Assembly (NCBI RefSeq): GCF_032854445.1
Contig: NC_088302.1
Coordinates: 29,543,979-29,607,978 of the forward strand
From: Liolophura sinensis
Taxonomy: Eukaryota; Mollusca; Polyplacophora; Chitonida; Chitonidae
DNA: 64,000 bases
Reading direction: 5' to 3'
A model generated the notes under the pieces. That model made no database searches and was not told the origin of the DNA. It worked only from the letters and a program-made list of their open reading frames with translations. The position numbers and the translations under genes were made by a program. Of this stretch, positions 1-12,461 are shown piece by piece (positions within the stretch are counted from its first letter, which is position 1; the number at the start of each line of letters is the position of its first letter).

Positions 1-2855
1 AGCATCTTTTAGGTTGGATAGTTCTAATCCCAGTTCCCTATATGCGCTCAACGCAGGGATTGCCCGAGACAAGGCGAGCGAGTGCAATTTGTTTATATAA
101 CGCGTCTAGAATTAGCGATTAGATAAAATATAAGCGGTAGACCTTACTGAAGTGCATGATTTGATATGATTGGGCCCGATGTAAGCCAGTATTATCACGG
201 TTGTTGGCTGTAGCATGCATACCAAAGAGTTCGTATCCATTTCCCGAGCAGTCTTGATGGATAAGTCTCCCAGGTCGCGGGTCGGCCAGATAGCGATGAA
301 TAATGCACTACGGAGAAATTAAAGAAGGCGAGGTCTTGTGCGGACATGGCAGCTGTGGCGAGCAGCATGACTGATCGGCGTGCTGAGAGGAAGACAGCCC
401 GAGCTGTAACCGACTCCGTGTTGCGCTGATTGCCCAACAAAAGCCGGCAGCCTTGTCATCGGACAAAAGTGTGCAAGAAGAGTTTTTCTGCGTGAAAATG
501 ATGGAAAAGCCGAGTGGATTCGTGACTTGTACCGCCTCCCTCCCCCCTCCCCAAATAGTCAACTCTAAAACTCAGGACGCAAACAGCGAAAAGCACAACT
601 GTTTCATTTTTCACCACCTGTAACTAGAATTGATAGCACGTAATGTATCAATAATGTTAACTGCAGCTCGATTGCTCACTGGGGAGTCAGTGAGTCTGTC
701 TAAGTGGTCAACGTCACACTTCTTGGCATCCCGGTGTCAGTGATGTGCGCTCCACCGTGAATAAACAGACCCGTTCGCTAAGAATACAGGTAAAGCTTTT
801 TATGTATCACCAATACTGAACCATGTTTGTCCATTCATCACGTTTTGTTCATCATTTGATCTTTCGCCGTTTTACATGTGTGCTAGGTATGTATAAGCAG
901 TGAACTATGTACAGGGTTTTCGGACATGTGTATAAAGATGTTTGGTTTGGGAATTAGGAAGTCCTGGGGTTAAGCGTGGTAATAATAAACTGAATCATGT
1001 CAAAAACGATCGGTTATGTCAGTGCTGGATTCTTCGGGTTACTTTGTCATGTATTTGAATTTATTTGACAAAATTTTTATTTGTGTGAGGTTTAACGTCG
1101 TTTACAACATTTAATCAGTCATATCACGATGGCGGCTCCTTGTAGCAGGCCAGATCCTGTGACAATAATATTTATAATGCTGTCTCATTGGAATGCCATG
1201 CCGAAGACAAGTACTATATACGACACCCCATCTCGATACATTATACTAAAACTGGGCCGACAAGTACGATTCATCTGTTTTGGAGCTCAGCAAGGTAGTA
1301 CCAGGATTACCGATGTTAAGGTAGAACATGATTCGGGACTGATCCTCGGATCTGCTGTTCACAAGACCTACGCGCCATATATTACTCAATCCAGTACATG
1401 CATGTATATGAAATATTTATAATTGAGAAACCTGTAGGGTAAAGTGTTTGTAGTCGTTTATGTTGGCAGCAAGGGTTTCTGTTTGTTTCCCATGGAATTT
1501 GATAGCTTTGACTGTTTCTGGTGTGGTCAGCTATAATAGATTCCCCATTTGTTCTTTGCTCTCAACCTACAGGTCATAACAACATCAAAGACAACCCAAC
1601 ACACCAGATGGAATTGGAAAAACCGAAACCTGTATATATACGTGTATCTGGTTTGTTGGTTAAATATTATTGACCGGTTACTGAATGGATTTGGAAACTA
1701 TTTCTGTTACAAAATAAACCAATGTTTAGTCTTGTTCATTGCTACATAATTAATTAAAGGACTTCGATTGCAGCATGTAATACTTGGTTCGAGACAGCAG
1801 ACACAGAGAAAGTTATGAAATAACAAATTATTGCTACCTTGACAGTTTGGACAGAGCGAGCAGCGTCCGCAAAAACACTTCAAATTGTTACCTTTCGCAC
1901 TGTAACGCAACAAAGATGAATTCTGTGAGTTTATTCTCGATTCGGTTTTTCGATGGTTCGCAAAACTATGTATTGGACGAACCAAAGGACTACAACTTCA
2001 TTATACATGTATTAAGTAACAATGCTTTTGGAACATCGTTAACCGTTTGATACAATTGATTTATGTCAAGACGGGATCGGCGGACGACAGTGTCATTTAA
2101 CATGACGTCATTTGTGATAGATTACCGTTTAGCTTGCGTTATCTGGTCTATTTTGGACCGCTGTGAAGTCAGTTTATAGTCTACTCAAAGGTTAAGATAT
2201 AGCCTAAATCATCTATGTGTAGAATAATAGCGAACCATAAAGACATTTTAATTGGTTGGGAGCTGGTGATATAAATATGAATGTGTCGTTGCAAAGGTAT
2301 TATACATATAGAAAATGCCACTGAGCATATCTAACGGATTAGAGAACAGTGAACTGGAAATTAACATTAATGCAATATAGTACTGGTGAACGCAACCTTA
2401 CTGAGAATATCGGGTGCGTGGGATGCGTTGGAAAATAGCACTCCCCTCCGCCCCTGGGCGATATACCTGATCCAAACGCAGCCTAGAGCTAGTTGAACTC
2501 TCAGACTGCCCACTCCACAAGTCCATTGTTTTCCGTTAACCCGACTTCCACGTTGCCTTGAGGTGCAACCGCATTAATGGCTTTTCTCACCAAGTCATCC
2601 CCAAAACATTAGCTTGAACTGCTAAGTAGCCCACCTCCAGGGCATTTTTCGGACTACATTCATTATCCCAATTATAGATTATTGTTTTCTGATTAGCTGA
2701 ATATACCGATTGCCCGTTTATTAGTGCGTAGTTGTGAAATACAGCCACAATTGCAAAAATATGGAATTTTGTTCGAGCGGGAAAGTACAAGTAAGGTGCT
2801 TTACTCTGCGCAGATGTGGTGTGGGGCGGATGATGTATCACATGGATATCTCGCG
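1..2855. other. No gene recognised
   Basis: AT-rich sequence with only short uninformative open frames (under 100 codons) on both strands. None has a recognisable domain, membrane segment pattern or convincing splice context. No tRNA, rRNA or tandem array seen. Confidence 0.6.
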
Positions 2856-2864
2856 CATGGTGTC

Positions 2865-3295
2865 ATGCATACGAGGCGAATGAATCTGGCTTGCTGTGGA
2901 TGGTGTGCTGATATGGTGGTGTGCGGATGAATTGGATTAAATTGGAGTGCTGTGGATGAGGTGCGCAGACATATGGTATCGTGCCGACGTAGTGAATGGA
3001 TTTGGGATTGCTGCAGATGAGGTGTGCGGATATGATGTGCGGATGAGGTGAATGGATTTGGGTTGCTGTTGATGGGAGTTGTAAGGATATGGTGTTCTGC
3101 GCACGAGGTGAATGAGCCTTTGTTGCTGTGGACGAGGTGCTCACATATCGTGTGGAGTGGATAAGATGAATGGATTTGGTGTGTGCGGATATTTTGAGCT
3201 GATGAGGTGAATGGATTTGGGGTGGGCGGATATTTTGAGTGGGTGAGGTGAATGGATTTGGGCTGATGATGAAGAGGTGTGGGGATAGTGTCGTG
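2865..3295. repeat. Degenerate tandem repeat, ~55-60 bp units
   Basis: About seven diverged units built from GATGAGGTGAATGGATTTGG and TGTGCGGATAT modules. Unit lengths vary through internal loss. The 155-codon open frame on the minus strand (Ser/His/Thr/Pro-rich) is a by-product of the repeat. Confidence 0.8.
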
Positions 3296-4359
3296 TCATT
3301 AGCATTCTCTCTAGAGCTGCCCCCTAACAAGATCTTGACATTTTGCGCGTGAATCTTTGCTACTAAACCTGAGCATAATTTCTGAAAGCCGGCAATAAAG
3401 TATTTATAATGCTGGCTTCAGAGTACTCTTAAAATTGAGCGTGGAACAAAACAGAATAAACTGAGAGCGAAAGAAACTGACTCATAAAAATAAATATATA
3501 TAGATCTATGATGGCGGCGTTCACCATGATATTAGCCTGACAGATGTTACTCTCTATTCCAGCCTATAGCATTTAATATACTTCGTTTGCAAAAGACCGT
3601 TCTCCGTTTTAATAACATGTTTCCGCCTACAAAGCCATTATCTCCGATACCACTCTAAGGTTTGTCACAAATTTTGCAGACAAACCGTATTCTGATAGCC
3701 TGGTTTGAAATAATGTTACTTGGTTGGCTCTGCATGATGGTATCACGTGGTGACCTCTGCGACATGACGAGTATAGTTTGTTACAACTAGGGGAAGGTTG
3801 TGAGAAGATAAATGGCTCACTCATGGTTTAGAGCTGATAGTAGTATCTCGACGTAGGCGCGAGCAAGGAAATAGAATAAGCAGTTGCTGAGTATGAGGTG
3901 CGCGTGTATAGTGTGGTCTTGATAAGGTTTCTGTTGATTGGTTATTGTTTGATAAGCCTCTTTTAAATGGTATCTTGCGATTACGTGTCTCGTTGTTGAA
4001 GTGCTTTGTGGATGACGTTTCGCGATGCGCCAAGCATGCGTTATTTTGTGAAGAGAAGGCGACGTATCATAGACTTTTTATGTTTTATGTGAAAACTGTG
4101 CATCTGGCATTGTTTCAAATAATATGTAGCGGCGAATGGGTGATATATAATGATTAATGAATAAATGATTCAGACTGACAGCATTTTCGCTATGATGGCG
4201 ACATATAGATTGTGGACTGTGGCCCCTAAAGGTGGCGAAGATGTCGTGTTGGTGACACGTTCTTTCCTTTGCAAAGCCTTTTTGTATCGTTCGCACCTGT
4301 ACAGATAAAAAGTCCCCGTTGACTTTTCTACCTAAAGCGGCGCTCCCCGTAAAGTTCAC
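3296..4359. other. No gene recognised
   Basis: Unique-looking AT-rich sequence with short uninformative open frames. Nothing else seen. Confidence 0.5.
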
Positions 4360-4450
4360 CAGCCTTTGACTAATCGAGGTCGCGTGTTCGAATCCAGCTT
4401 TCGCTCCTGTTTCTCAGATACCTGGCGAAATCTGTAAACTCTGTGTTGGA
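4360..4450 (+). repeat. tRNA-related SINE fragment
   Basis: Contains a pol III box-B-like GTGTTCGAATCCAGC at ~4386, followed by ACCTGGCGAAATCTGTAAA. A related ACCTGGCGAAA segment lies near 17036 beside another SINE. No intact tRNA cloverleaf is evident. Confidence 0.5.
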
Positions 4451-4631
4451 AGTGGAAATTTATTTGAATAAGGCGTTTTTATTCTAATCAGCTATACTAG
4501 CCAAAAAATAAATAAACGTGCAAAATTCTGTTCACCTTTCGTTACGTATATAAGAATCAATAATACATGACCACATATGAGAACGCATATCGGCTATGCT
4601 GTGCATTAAAGGTTGATTGGAACAAGATTCA

Positions 4632-6205
4632 GTAGACTTTCATATAGCATTGGTGCTGTACATAATGACCATCGTATACCCTTGGCGCTGCAAATAGTCA
4701 CTTTCATAAAAATGAGTGAATGAATGCTTGGCGTTTAACGTCGCAACTTTTCAGTCATAAGACGAAGCATTAGGTGTGTGAACATATAATGAACAAGGCA
4801 TGCCAACCCACCCAGTTACATTATACTGACACCGGGTCAACCAGTCATGTTTCCTTGCTCTAACCTTTCAATGCTTGCAAGTCAGGCAGTAGTAAGTGTC
4901 AGTTTTTAAGTCTTTGGTATGACCCGGGTTTAATTCCGGTGTCCCCCGACCCGGACGAGGCGGACGCTCTAACCATTAGGCCACTGAAGCCGTGGACTTT
5001 CATAGAGCATTGGTACTGCAGTCATTGACTTTCACATAACAATGATGCTGCACACAATGATTTTGACATAACATTGGTGTTACACACAATGACTTTCACA
5101 TAACATTGGTGTTACACACAATGACTTTCACATAACATTGGTGTTACACACAATGACTTTCATGTAACATTGGTGCTGCACACAATGACTTTCATATAAC
5201 ATTGGTGCCTCAAAGAATGACTTTCATATAACAATATAACATTGGTGCTACACACAATGGCTTTCATATAGCACTGGTGTCTCACAGAATGACTTTCATA
5301 TAACATTGGTGCTGCACATAATGTATTTCATACTGCACTGGTGCTGTACATGATGACTTTCATATAACATGCTGCACATACTGACTTTCATATAACATTG
5401 GTGCCTCACAGAATGACTTTCATATAGCATTGGTGCTGCACATAATGACTTTCACATAACATTGATGTTGCACACAATGACTTTCAAATAACATTGGTGC
5501 TGCACATAACGACTTTCATATAGAATTGGTGCTGCACATAATGACTTTCACATAACATTGATGCTGCACACAATGACTTTCATATAACATTGGTGCTACA
5601 CATAATGACTTTTATATAGCATTGATGCTGCACATGATGACTTTCATATAACCTTGATGCTACACATAATGGCTTTCATATAGCATTGATGCTGCATATA
5701 ATGACTTTCATATAATGTTGGTGCTACACATAATGACTTTCATATAGCACTTGTGTTACACATAATGACTTTTATATAGTATTGGTGCTGCATATAATGA
5801 CTTTCATATAGCATTGATGCTGCACACAATGACTTTCATATAATATTGGTGCTACACACAATGACTTTCATAAAGCATTGATACTGCACATGATGACTTT
5901 CATATAACCTTGATGCTACACATAATGGCTTTCATATAGCATTAATGCTGCACATAATGACTTTCATATAATATTGGTGCTACACATAATGACTTTCATA
6001 TAGCACTTGTGTTACACATAATGACTTTTATATAGTATTGATGCTGCACATAATGACTTTCATATAATATTGGTGCTACTCATAATGACTTTCATATAGC
6101 ACTTGTGTTACACATAATGACTTTTATATAGTATTGGCGCTACACATAATGACTTTCATATAGCATTGATGCTGCACACAATGACTTTCATATAACAATC
6201 AACAA
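4632..6205. repeat. 32-bp minisatellite array, interrupted by a SINE
   Basis: The unit is approximately ATGACTTTCATATAACATTG plus GTGCTACACATA. Roughly 37 copies stand between 4995 and 6205, with a few degenerate copies at 4632-4708 left of the inserted SINE. Units vary at a few fixed positions (ATAG/ATAAC, TGCTG/TGCTA, CACA/CATA). Alternating sub-runs around 5600-6180 repeat as longer blocks. Confidence 0.93.
4709..4994 (-). repeat. tRNA-derived SINE (second family) inserted in the 32-bp array
   Basis: Read on the minus strand it starts with a tRNA-like head (TGGCCTAATGGTTAGAGCG, box A-like, then a GTCCGCCTCG segment) and ends in a GACGTTAAACGCCAAGCATT tail with ATTCATTCACTCAT. It is flanked by ACTTTCATA on both sides (4700-4708 and 4996-5004), a target-site duplication that is itself part of the satellite unit. 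This family's tail recurs at ~15150 and ~42170. Confidence 0.75.
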
Positions 6206-6764
6206 AAGTTGGTAATGCATTCATTTAGCATTGGCTCCACATAATGATGTAGCAGAATTTGAGCAGGCCTTCTGTCTTGAGGATAAACTAATACAAGCGT
6301 AAGACCTTGAGGTTGCCTGTAATAATCTAAGATGCATTTCTAGAAGGAATTATTTAAAGACCATAAAGCATTTACTCCACCCCCACCCCACCCCCCAGAA
6401 TTGGGATTGATCTTTTCTATTTAAAATAGTAAAATACACAATGACTTAAGGTCTGTTACAGATATGCGCTATTTGCAATAAAATAAAATAAAAGGTCGGC
6501 TTCACAAAATATATTACAATTCGCAATTTCGCCGCAGGAAGTAATAATGTAAATCTTGGCAGGAAAGCTATATATTAAGACATCGCTGAAGTAGATATAA
6601 GTAATTGGTCTCAGAGAAGAAAAGATTTGTCACAAGTCTGAGTCGACGAGGTCAACGCGGAAATATCCATTACATGGTCCACAATGATGAATAACGGTGC
6701 GACTACCCCGACGTAAAATGGCGAGTGCATAAGGCATAAAAGTAAATACATTATAGATCACATT
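6206..6764. other. No gene recognised
   Basis: AT-rich spacer between two tandem arrays, with a C-rich tract at ~6377-6397. Nothing else seen. Confidence 0.5.
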
Positions 6765-6985
6765 GTAACGTGGCAACTGATAACATCACTCAGTATTGTG
6801 GCAAATGACAACATTACTCAGTATTGTGGCAACTGATAACATCACTCAGTATTGAGGCAAATGACAAAATCACTCAGTATTGTGGCAACTGACAACATCA
6901 CTCAGTATTGTGGCAACTGATAACATCACTCAGTATTGTGGCAACTGATAACATCACACTGTAATATGGCATATGATAACATAAG
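6765..6985. repeat. 28-bp tandem array
   Basis: Seven to eight copies of TATTGTGGCAACTGATAACA plus TCACTCAG. Most units differ by one or two bases and the flanking units decay. Confidence 0.9.
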
Positions 6986-8559
6986 TCTACCAAGTGTATA
7001 GTGTTCTTGTTCAGCAGTTTTCTGGCACATTTCTCTTTGGCCGCTTTTTTGTTATTCAGGTAGGTTAGCACTTTCTATTATTTGTTCAGCATGCATCACT
7101 TCTGGTATTCACCTGGCTTTAGTGCCCCACCCCTCATCGATTAAAAGCGCTAGTCACCTGCATGTCGTGTTCACCCTCCTCTCCACAACCACGTGTCTTT
7201 ATACCCATCACACAGTGTGGCTCTGGGCTTATTGTCTGTTACTACTAACAAAACGAAATCAATGGTTTAACATTGATAAAGTAAATGGCCGACGAGTGGC
7301 CCTTTTTTATTGGAACAATACCGAAGCTATGATCACGTGACGCCAATCCGCATGCAGGCATGAATCGCATAGGAAGCCTGGAGTTATGGTATAGATTTTC
7401 TCCGGGTAAAACTGGTTTCTTATGTACACAGGGATAATACTATTGGTATACACTGTCCTTAGACCTTTTCTTGCCCATCCATACTGCCATTAATTCCAAT
7501 GTCACCAGAAATTGCACGAAGCAACTGAATATACACAAACAGCATGTTACGCTATTAACAATTACCAATATCTTGTTCAAAAGGCGCTAAAATGATTAAG
7601 TAAATCCAGGTTTTAGTTTTCAAGTGATTGCTCAACATTTGGGGCAAATTTATGACATATTGACTCATGCCGCTGACAGAACATAAGCATTGTCAGAAGT
7701 CGTATGTCAACGTTGGCAGAAGCCGTGGCTTCATTGAAGTAAGTATAGTCGTTGGATGGCCCAAATAGTGCAACTGAACGACTGATGTTTATGTTACAGA
7801 CACTGCATTTAAAATGTAACAATGAGTGTATATCATTAGTCTCACTGTTCCAGACAAATTCGAATGCAATGGGGGCAAGTGAGTCTGAGAATTGTTTTCT
7901 TGTAATACTACAGCACTGTAAGTTATCAGTTTGCCACTGGCGAGACAGGGATGCCCAACAGACATATACAGCTTAGGCCCAAAATATCTTAAATGAGAAC
8001 GGTACCCACAACTCACCCCTCTTCCTCCGAGGCAAATTGTTTAACTATATATCTTCAATGAAAAAAAGAAGATTACGATCGACATGATACTATACAGACT
8101 TGAAGGCAGCAATTTCGAAATGTTCATTATGCTTTTGCATCGTGGAAAGAGCCATCAAAATTACTCCGTGAAAGCACTTTACAAGTTTCAAAACGCAGTA
8201 ACATTCCAGATGTATCATAAGTGTATCACAAAGGAATAGAATGGTACGGGTTTGATCGTTACAACGAAGACATGATTTAATAGGGAAATATTTCTGACGG
8301 ACATTCACCTGACATTCACAAAATTCTATTTGAACGTCTGTGTGCGGTGTTTGCGTTATCTTGCCACACAAAAAGAATTCAACTGTATCAAGGAAGTTCA
8401 GCTGTATTTTAGATTCTTACACACTATCAACAGTGTGGAATAAAACGAGTATTAAACATGTTTACAAACTAATAAGTCCTTTTTTGCCATGGAATCAGGA
8501 CGAACACCCTTCCCGTATATCGTGACAATTGGCTTGTTTGTTTCAGTCAGGCATTATAG
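6986..8559. other. No gene recognised
   Basis: Short open frames only, none with a recognisable motif. No repeat structure obvious at this scale. Confidence 0.5.
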
Positions 8560-9350
8560 TACAGTATCACGTAGTAATGATAACCATCAACTTGTAGGTG
8601 TGAAAACCGTCGCCATTTACTTCCTGACACATGCAGAAGCCACTAGTGATCAACATGCACTCTGACCTATAGACATGACAATCTTCGCTATTTGCTTTAG
8701 TGGTACAGTAGTCACGTGGTAAATGAGCGATACGCACGCTCACTTGTAGACATGACAACCTTCGCTATTTGCTTTAGTGGTATAGTAGTCGCGTACCGTA
8801 ATGATCGATAGGCACGCTCAATTATAGACATGACAACCTTCGCTATTTGCTTTAGTGGCACAGTAGTCATGTAATAATGATCGATACGCACGCTCACTTG
8901 TAGACACGACAACCTTCCCTATTTGCTTTAGTGGCACAGTAGTCAGGAAGTAATGATCGATACGCACGCTCACTTGTAGACATGACAACCTTTGTTATTT
9001 GCTTATTTTCAGTAGTCCCATAATAGAATCAACACGTTCTCACCTGTAGACATTTCGGTATTTCTTCAGTGGTACAGTAGACACGTAGCAGTAACCAACG
9101 CGCATTCTCACTTGTAGGCATGGCAAACTTGGATATTTGTTTTATAACGGTACAGTAGCCACATAATAATGATCGACCTGCTCTTTCACTTGCAAACACG
9201 ACTGTCTTTACTACTTGGTCTATAGTAACAGAGGAGCCAAGTAGTAAACACGCACTTTCACTTGTAGGTACGATCATCTTCCCTATTTGGTTTATATTGG
9301 TGGGGCAGGCACGCAGTAGTGATCAAACTCATTTTCACTAGTAGACATAT
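8560..9350. repeat. ~77-bp tandem array
   Basis: About ten units. TAGACATGACAACCTTCGCT recurs near 8671, 8747, 8825, 8901 and 8978 at ~77-bp spacing, followed by ATTTGCTTTAGTGG and AATGATCGATACGCACGCTC. Units after 9000 are increasingly diverged. The overlapping open frames are repeat shadows. Confidence 0.9.
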
Positions 9351-11865
9351 GATCACCACCATCTTTCATTTGGTTTCAAAATTTAAAGAATCTGAGTCGT
9401 AATTCTTTCTAGGGTTTCTGGACACAGAAGAAAATGTTCTACCATCAATGTTCTGCGCATCACATACACTAAGATGCCCCATGCGGCCTACGCCCCACAT
9501 CATATCGGTGGCCGAGACCTAGTATCCCTGGGGTTACATTGTTTAATCCATGATATCATGTCAGACACCCTTTCTCAGTAAGTACATAGCCGTAGCCTCC
9601 AGGTACCCATACTGTAAGTTTCATCAGCAGCGCATGCTTTCACAATATGGTTATTACTGGGGTAGAAATTGGCACGCAAGAAACTCATAACCTCCTCGCA
9701 CAAACTGTCTGGTGTTACAATAAAGGCAACCTGGGGGCAAACCTTGAACTAGCCAGACTCCTTCATTATACAGATTCATAAACGACAGACGGAGCTTAGG
9801 CAATATGGCGGCAACTTAAGTCTCCAAATAATCAAACAATGTCCACCGCGAGATATACAGATTGGTGCTTTAGGTAAAGCCTATAGATATAAACTGCTTT
9901 GTAATGATAAAAAATATAAACATAAAATGGTCAAAAGGGACATCCACTCATCGAATAGTACATACTGATACACAACATAAAACATTTATGTCCCCAATTG
10001 TCGTGTTTATTGCGGAAGATAGATCCATTGTCTCCAAATAAAAGTGGTTCGATTTTGTGTCCAGTCCAGTGGGGGAAATCGAAGGTATCGGTAAATATAT
10101 ACATATTGTAGATTGGTGGTGTTCTTTTCTAAAATGACGCAAGAGCACACGGGTTATTACCGTAAAGATTGCTTTTCACACTGCCGTATACATACATGTA
10201 GCTGTACATTGACTTCAGCACCACTGGGGCATGAAGTAGCCTATGCCTGTTTGCTGTGTGGCACGTGTGCCTGAACGGTTGCCATTTAGGTTTTCATGTA
10301 ATCTATACACGAGATTAGCTGTCAAGCGGAAACACAAAATGACATATTATGTCTTTGTCATGTTGATATTTCATTTTTGATCCATACTTTTCTTTGTGGC
10401 AGAACACTGGCGTGTTCGTGTGTTTGTCCAGTGCTTTCGTTGTAGGTCTGGCTATACCTTTCAGGTATTTCTAGATTTAACTCATTGTTCGCTGTTCACA
10501 CAGGGTTGTTGTGTTTTTGCATTACCTGGCCCGGCTGCTTTTCATCCACGTTTGTGGTAGTCATCGATCATGCTTTGTGACGATTCTATTGATACCGTAC
10601 ATCTGCGGGATAGTCAACAGGCGGGATTCTCTCGCGCAAACCAATCCGTCCATATTGGATGACGCGTCAGAAATGAGACAAATACAAAACCTTGTATGAT
10701 GTTATCTAAACCGCACGGTATACACCTGGTATAAATCAAGTACTTGTTAACTTGTAACCATTAGAGCTTCGCATTAACTTCTTCTGTCTTTTTTTGATAG
10801 GTCTTTTTTGATTCTGTCTTTGTTTTGATGAAGAATCAGACTGTTTTTCCAGGATACAGTTGTCATTTTAGCAGCTTTTTTTGGTGAAGAACTCATACGT
10901 TTCCTGTCAACCAGTGAATATACTTGTCCATGTTGGATAAATATGTCGAGGACCATTTGTATATGACGAACTTAATTCAAGCGGGAGTTTGTATAAGTTT
11001 TCAGAATTTACTGAAATAACTGCAGAAATAGAAGAGGTGAAATAGTTTTCAGACCTATACAGTTTTATAAAAGCGTGCGTATGAAGGCTGGGGTTATCGT
11101 GCATAAATCCCAGCGGTCAGTCTGAGATGCTGAGGTCGTAATGCAGACTTTCCCTTTGTGGATGACGCAGAAAGAACAACAGAAACCACAGGTTTTAACC
11201 ATCAATGCTATCATTTTATACGCCTACATGTGGTTTTTATTAAGGCTATGTATCTCACACCATATCTCTGATAATGGTTATCTTCTTCAGAGAAGGTCTT
11301 GTCGGCTTGATAATATAAAGATAAATGCTCTCTTAAAAATTATCGATAAATTCGCGATTACACCATCTGTTCTATCCCAGTTTGAGGACCCAAGGTAAGT
11401 TATTTTGGTATGGCAAATGAGCTACACTCTCAGAACCAATCTGTTGACTTTTTCATATATATAATATTGTGTTGTTAGTATGTAGAATAATTTTCTGTTA
11501 CTGCAACATAATATGCACTATATTATACCCCATCAACCTGAACACAGGACGTTAGAGTGATGGGCTACGTGTAATATGCGTCATTCATGGCCATCGCTAC
11601 TTCATCTCTGCAAGACTCGCATGAACAAACTAAATTTGAAACTTCCGTATGCGCAGTTACGACCTACAAGGTGCTCCATGGTGATTGAGGTGAGTTTCGG
11701 TCTCGGTTCCCAATTGTTCTCTTCAAACTGTCTAATCGAGGATAGTAAAGATTTACGAAATGAAATCCAGAACTTTTTCAAAGAATTAAGCTTCTTCTGA
11801 AAAGCAAATACAGAGAAGTGCTGGTATCGGATCACCTCGTTCAACGAACTATACTCATACAAGAC
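9351..11865. other. No gene recognised
   Basis: Several short open frames. One at 11141-11398 (plus strand, 85 codons) runs into a strong donor-like CAAG|GTAAGTT at 11394, but its sequence shows no family signature. I do not call it. Confidence 0.45.
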
Positions 11866-12050
11866 AACTCGTCCAAGATCTCAGGACAACTGGTACAAGA
11901 CAACTCGTATAACTCTTCCCAAATATCGGGACAACTCGTTCAAGACAACTCTATCAGGCTACTGGCATAAAGTAGCCGCTATGTTTTTTTGGTGTTGTAC
12001 GGGTTGACTCGTGATTTTGGATGCATTGTCTTGTACGAGTCTTTCGTTAA
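11866..12050. repeat. Local degenerate repeat of ACAACTCGT(A/C)CAAGA
   Basis: Five or so copies of a GGACAACTCG / AAGACAACTC word at 11866-11960. Inverted counterparts (GGGTTGACTCG, TTGTCTTGTACGAGTC) follow at 12000-12045, so this stretch could fold back on itself. Confidence 0.55.
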
Positions 12051-12339
12051 ACCTTTATCTGTATTCGCTGGAAATCCCGGTATAGAGTTTTCCACGGATT
12101 TCTGTCCGTCATTTTCTATTTGCATTCTCTTAGATGCGTGACTTTTCAGAAACTAGATTGTGATCTCTCATGAAAACAAATGTCGGTCACTTTACCCTCG
12201 AACCAATCGAGCTCCATGTCACAGTGTTAAGTGTCGGGGAAAGAAGAGATGAAACTAACCATGTTGATACTAATGTGATTGCCAGGACATTTCCGTATTC
12301 GCTTTGAATACCCACTTGCGCTGACAATGGCATTCTGTT

Positions 12340-12461
12340 GGAATAACAGAGCAAGTCTGCAATATTTAACAGAATATTCTGTAGCAATAACATAATATAT
12401 TCTGTTATCACTCAGACAGTAAAGTGGTCTATAAATTTAAAAGATTATTTTTAGAGTGTAT
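12340..12461. mobile_element. Partial foldback MITE-like element, family M1
   Basis: Contains TTTAACAGAATATTCTGT and ends with ATCACTCAGACAG followed by a T-rich end (TTATTTTTAGAGTGTA). The same terminal module is found at 14.77, 18.39 and 54.63 kb. The left end is missing. Confidence 0.55.

Noticed and set aside
2863-3330. 155-codon minus-strand frame rich in Ser/His/Thr/Pro
   Set aside because: Product of the degenerate tandem repeat; composition follows the repeat, with no signal peptide or motif.
11141-11398. 85-codon frame ending at a strong donor-like site
   Set aside because: One splice-like site alone is common by chance. The peptide has no recognisable similarity and no partner exon was found.
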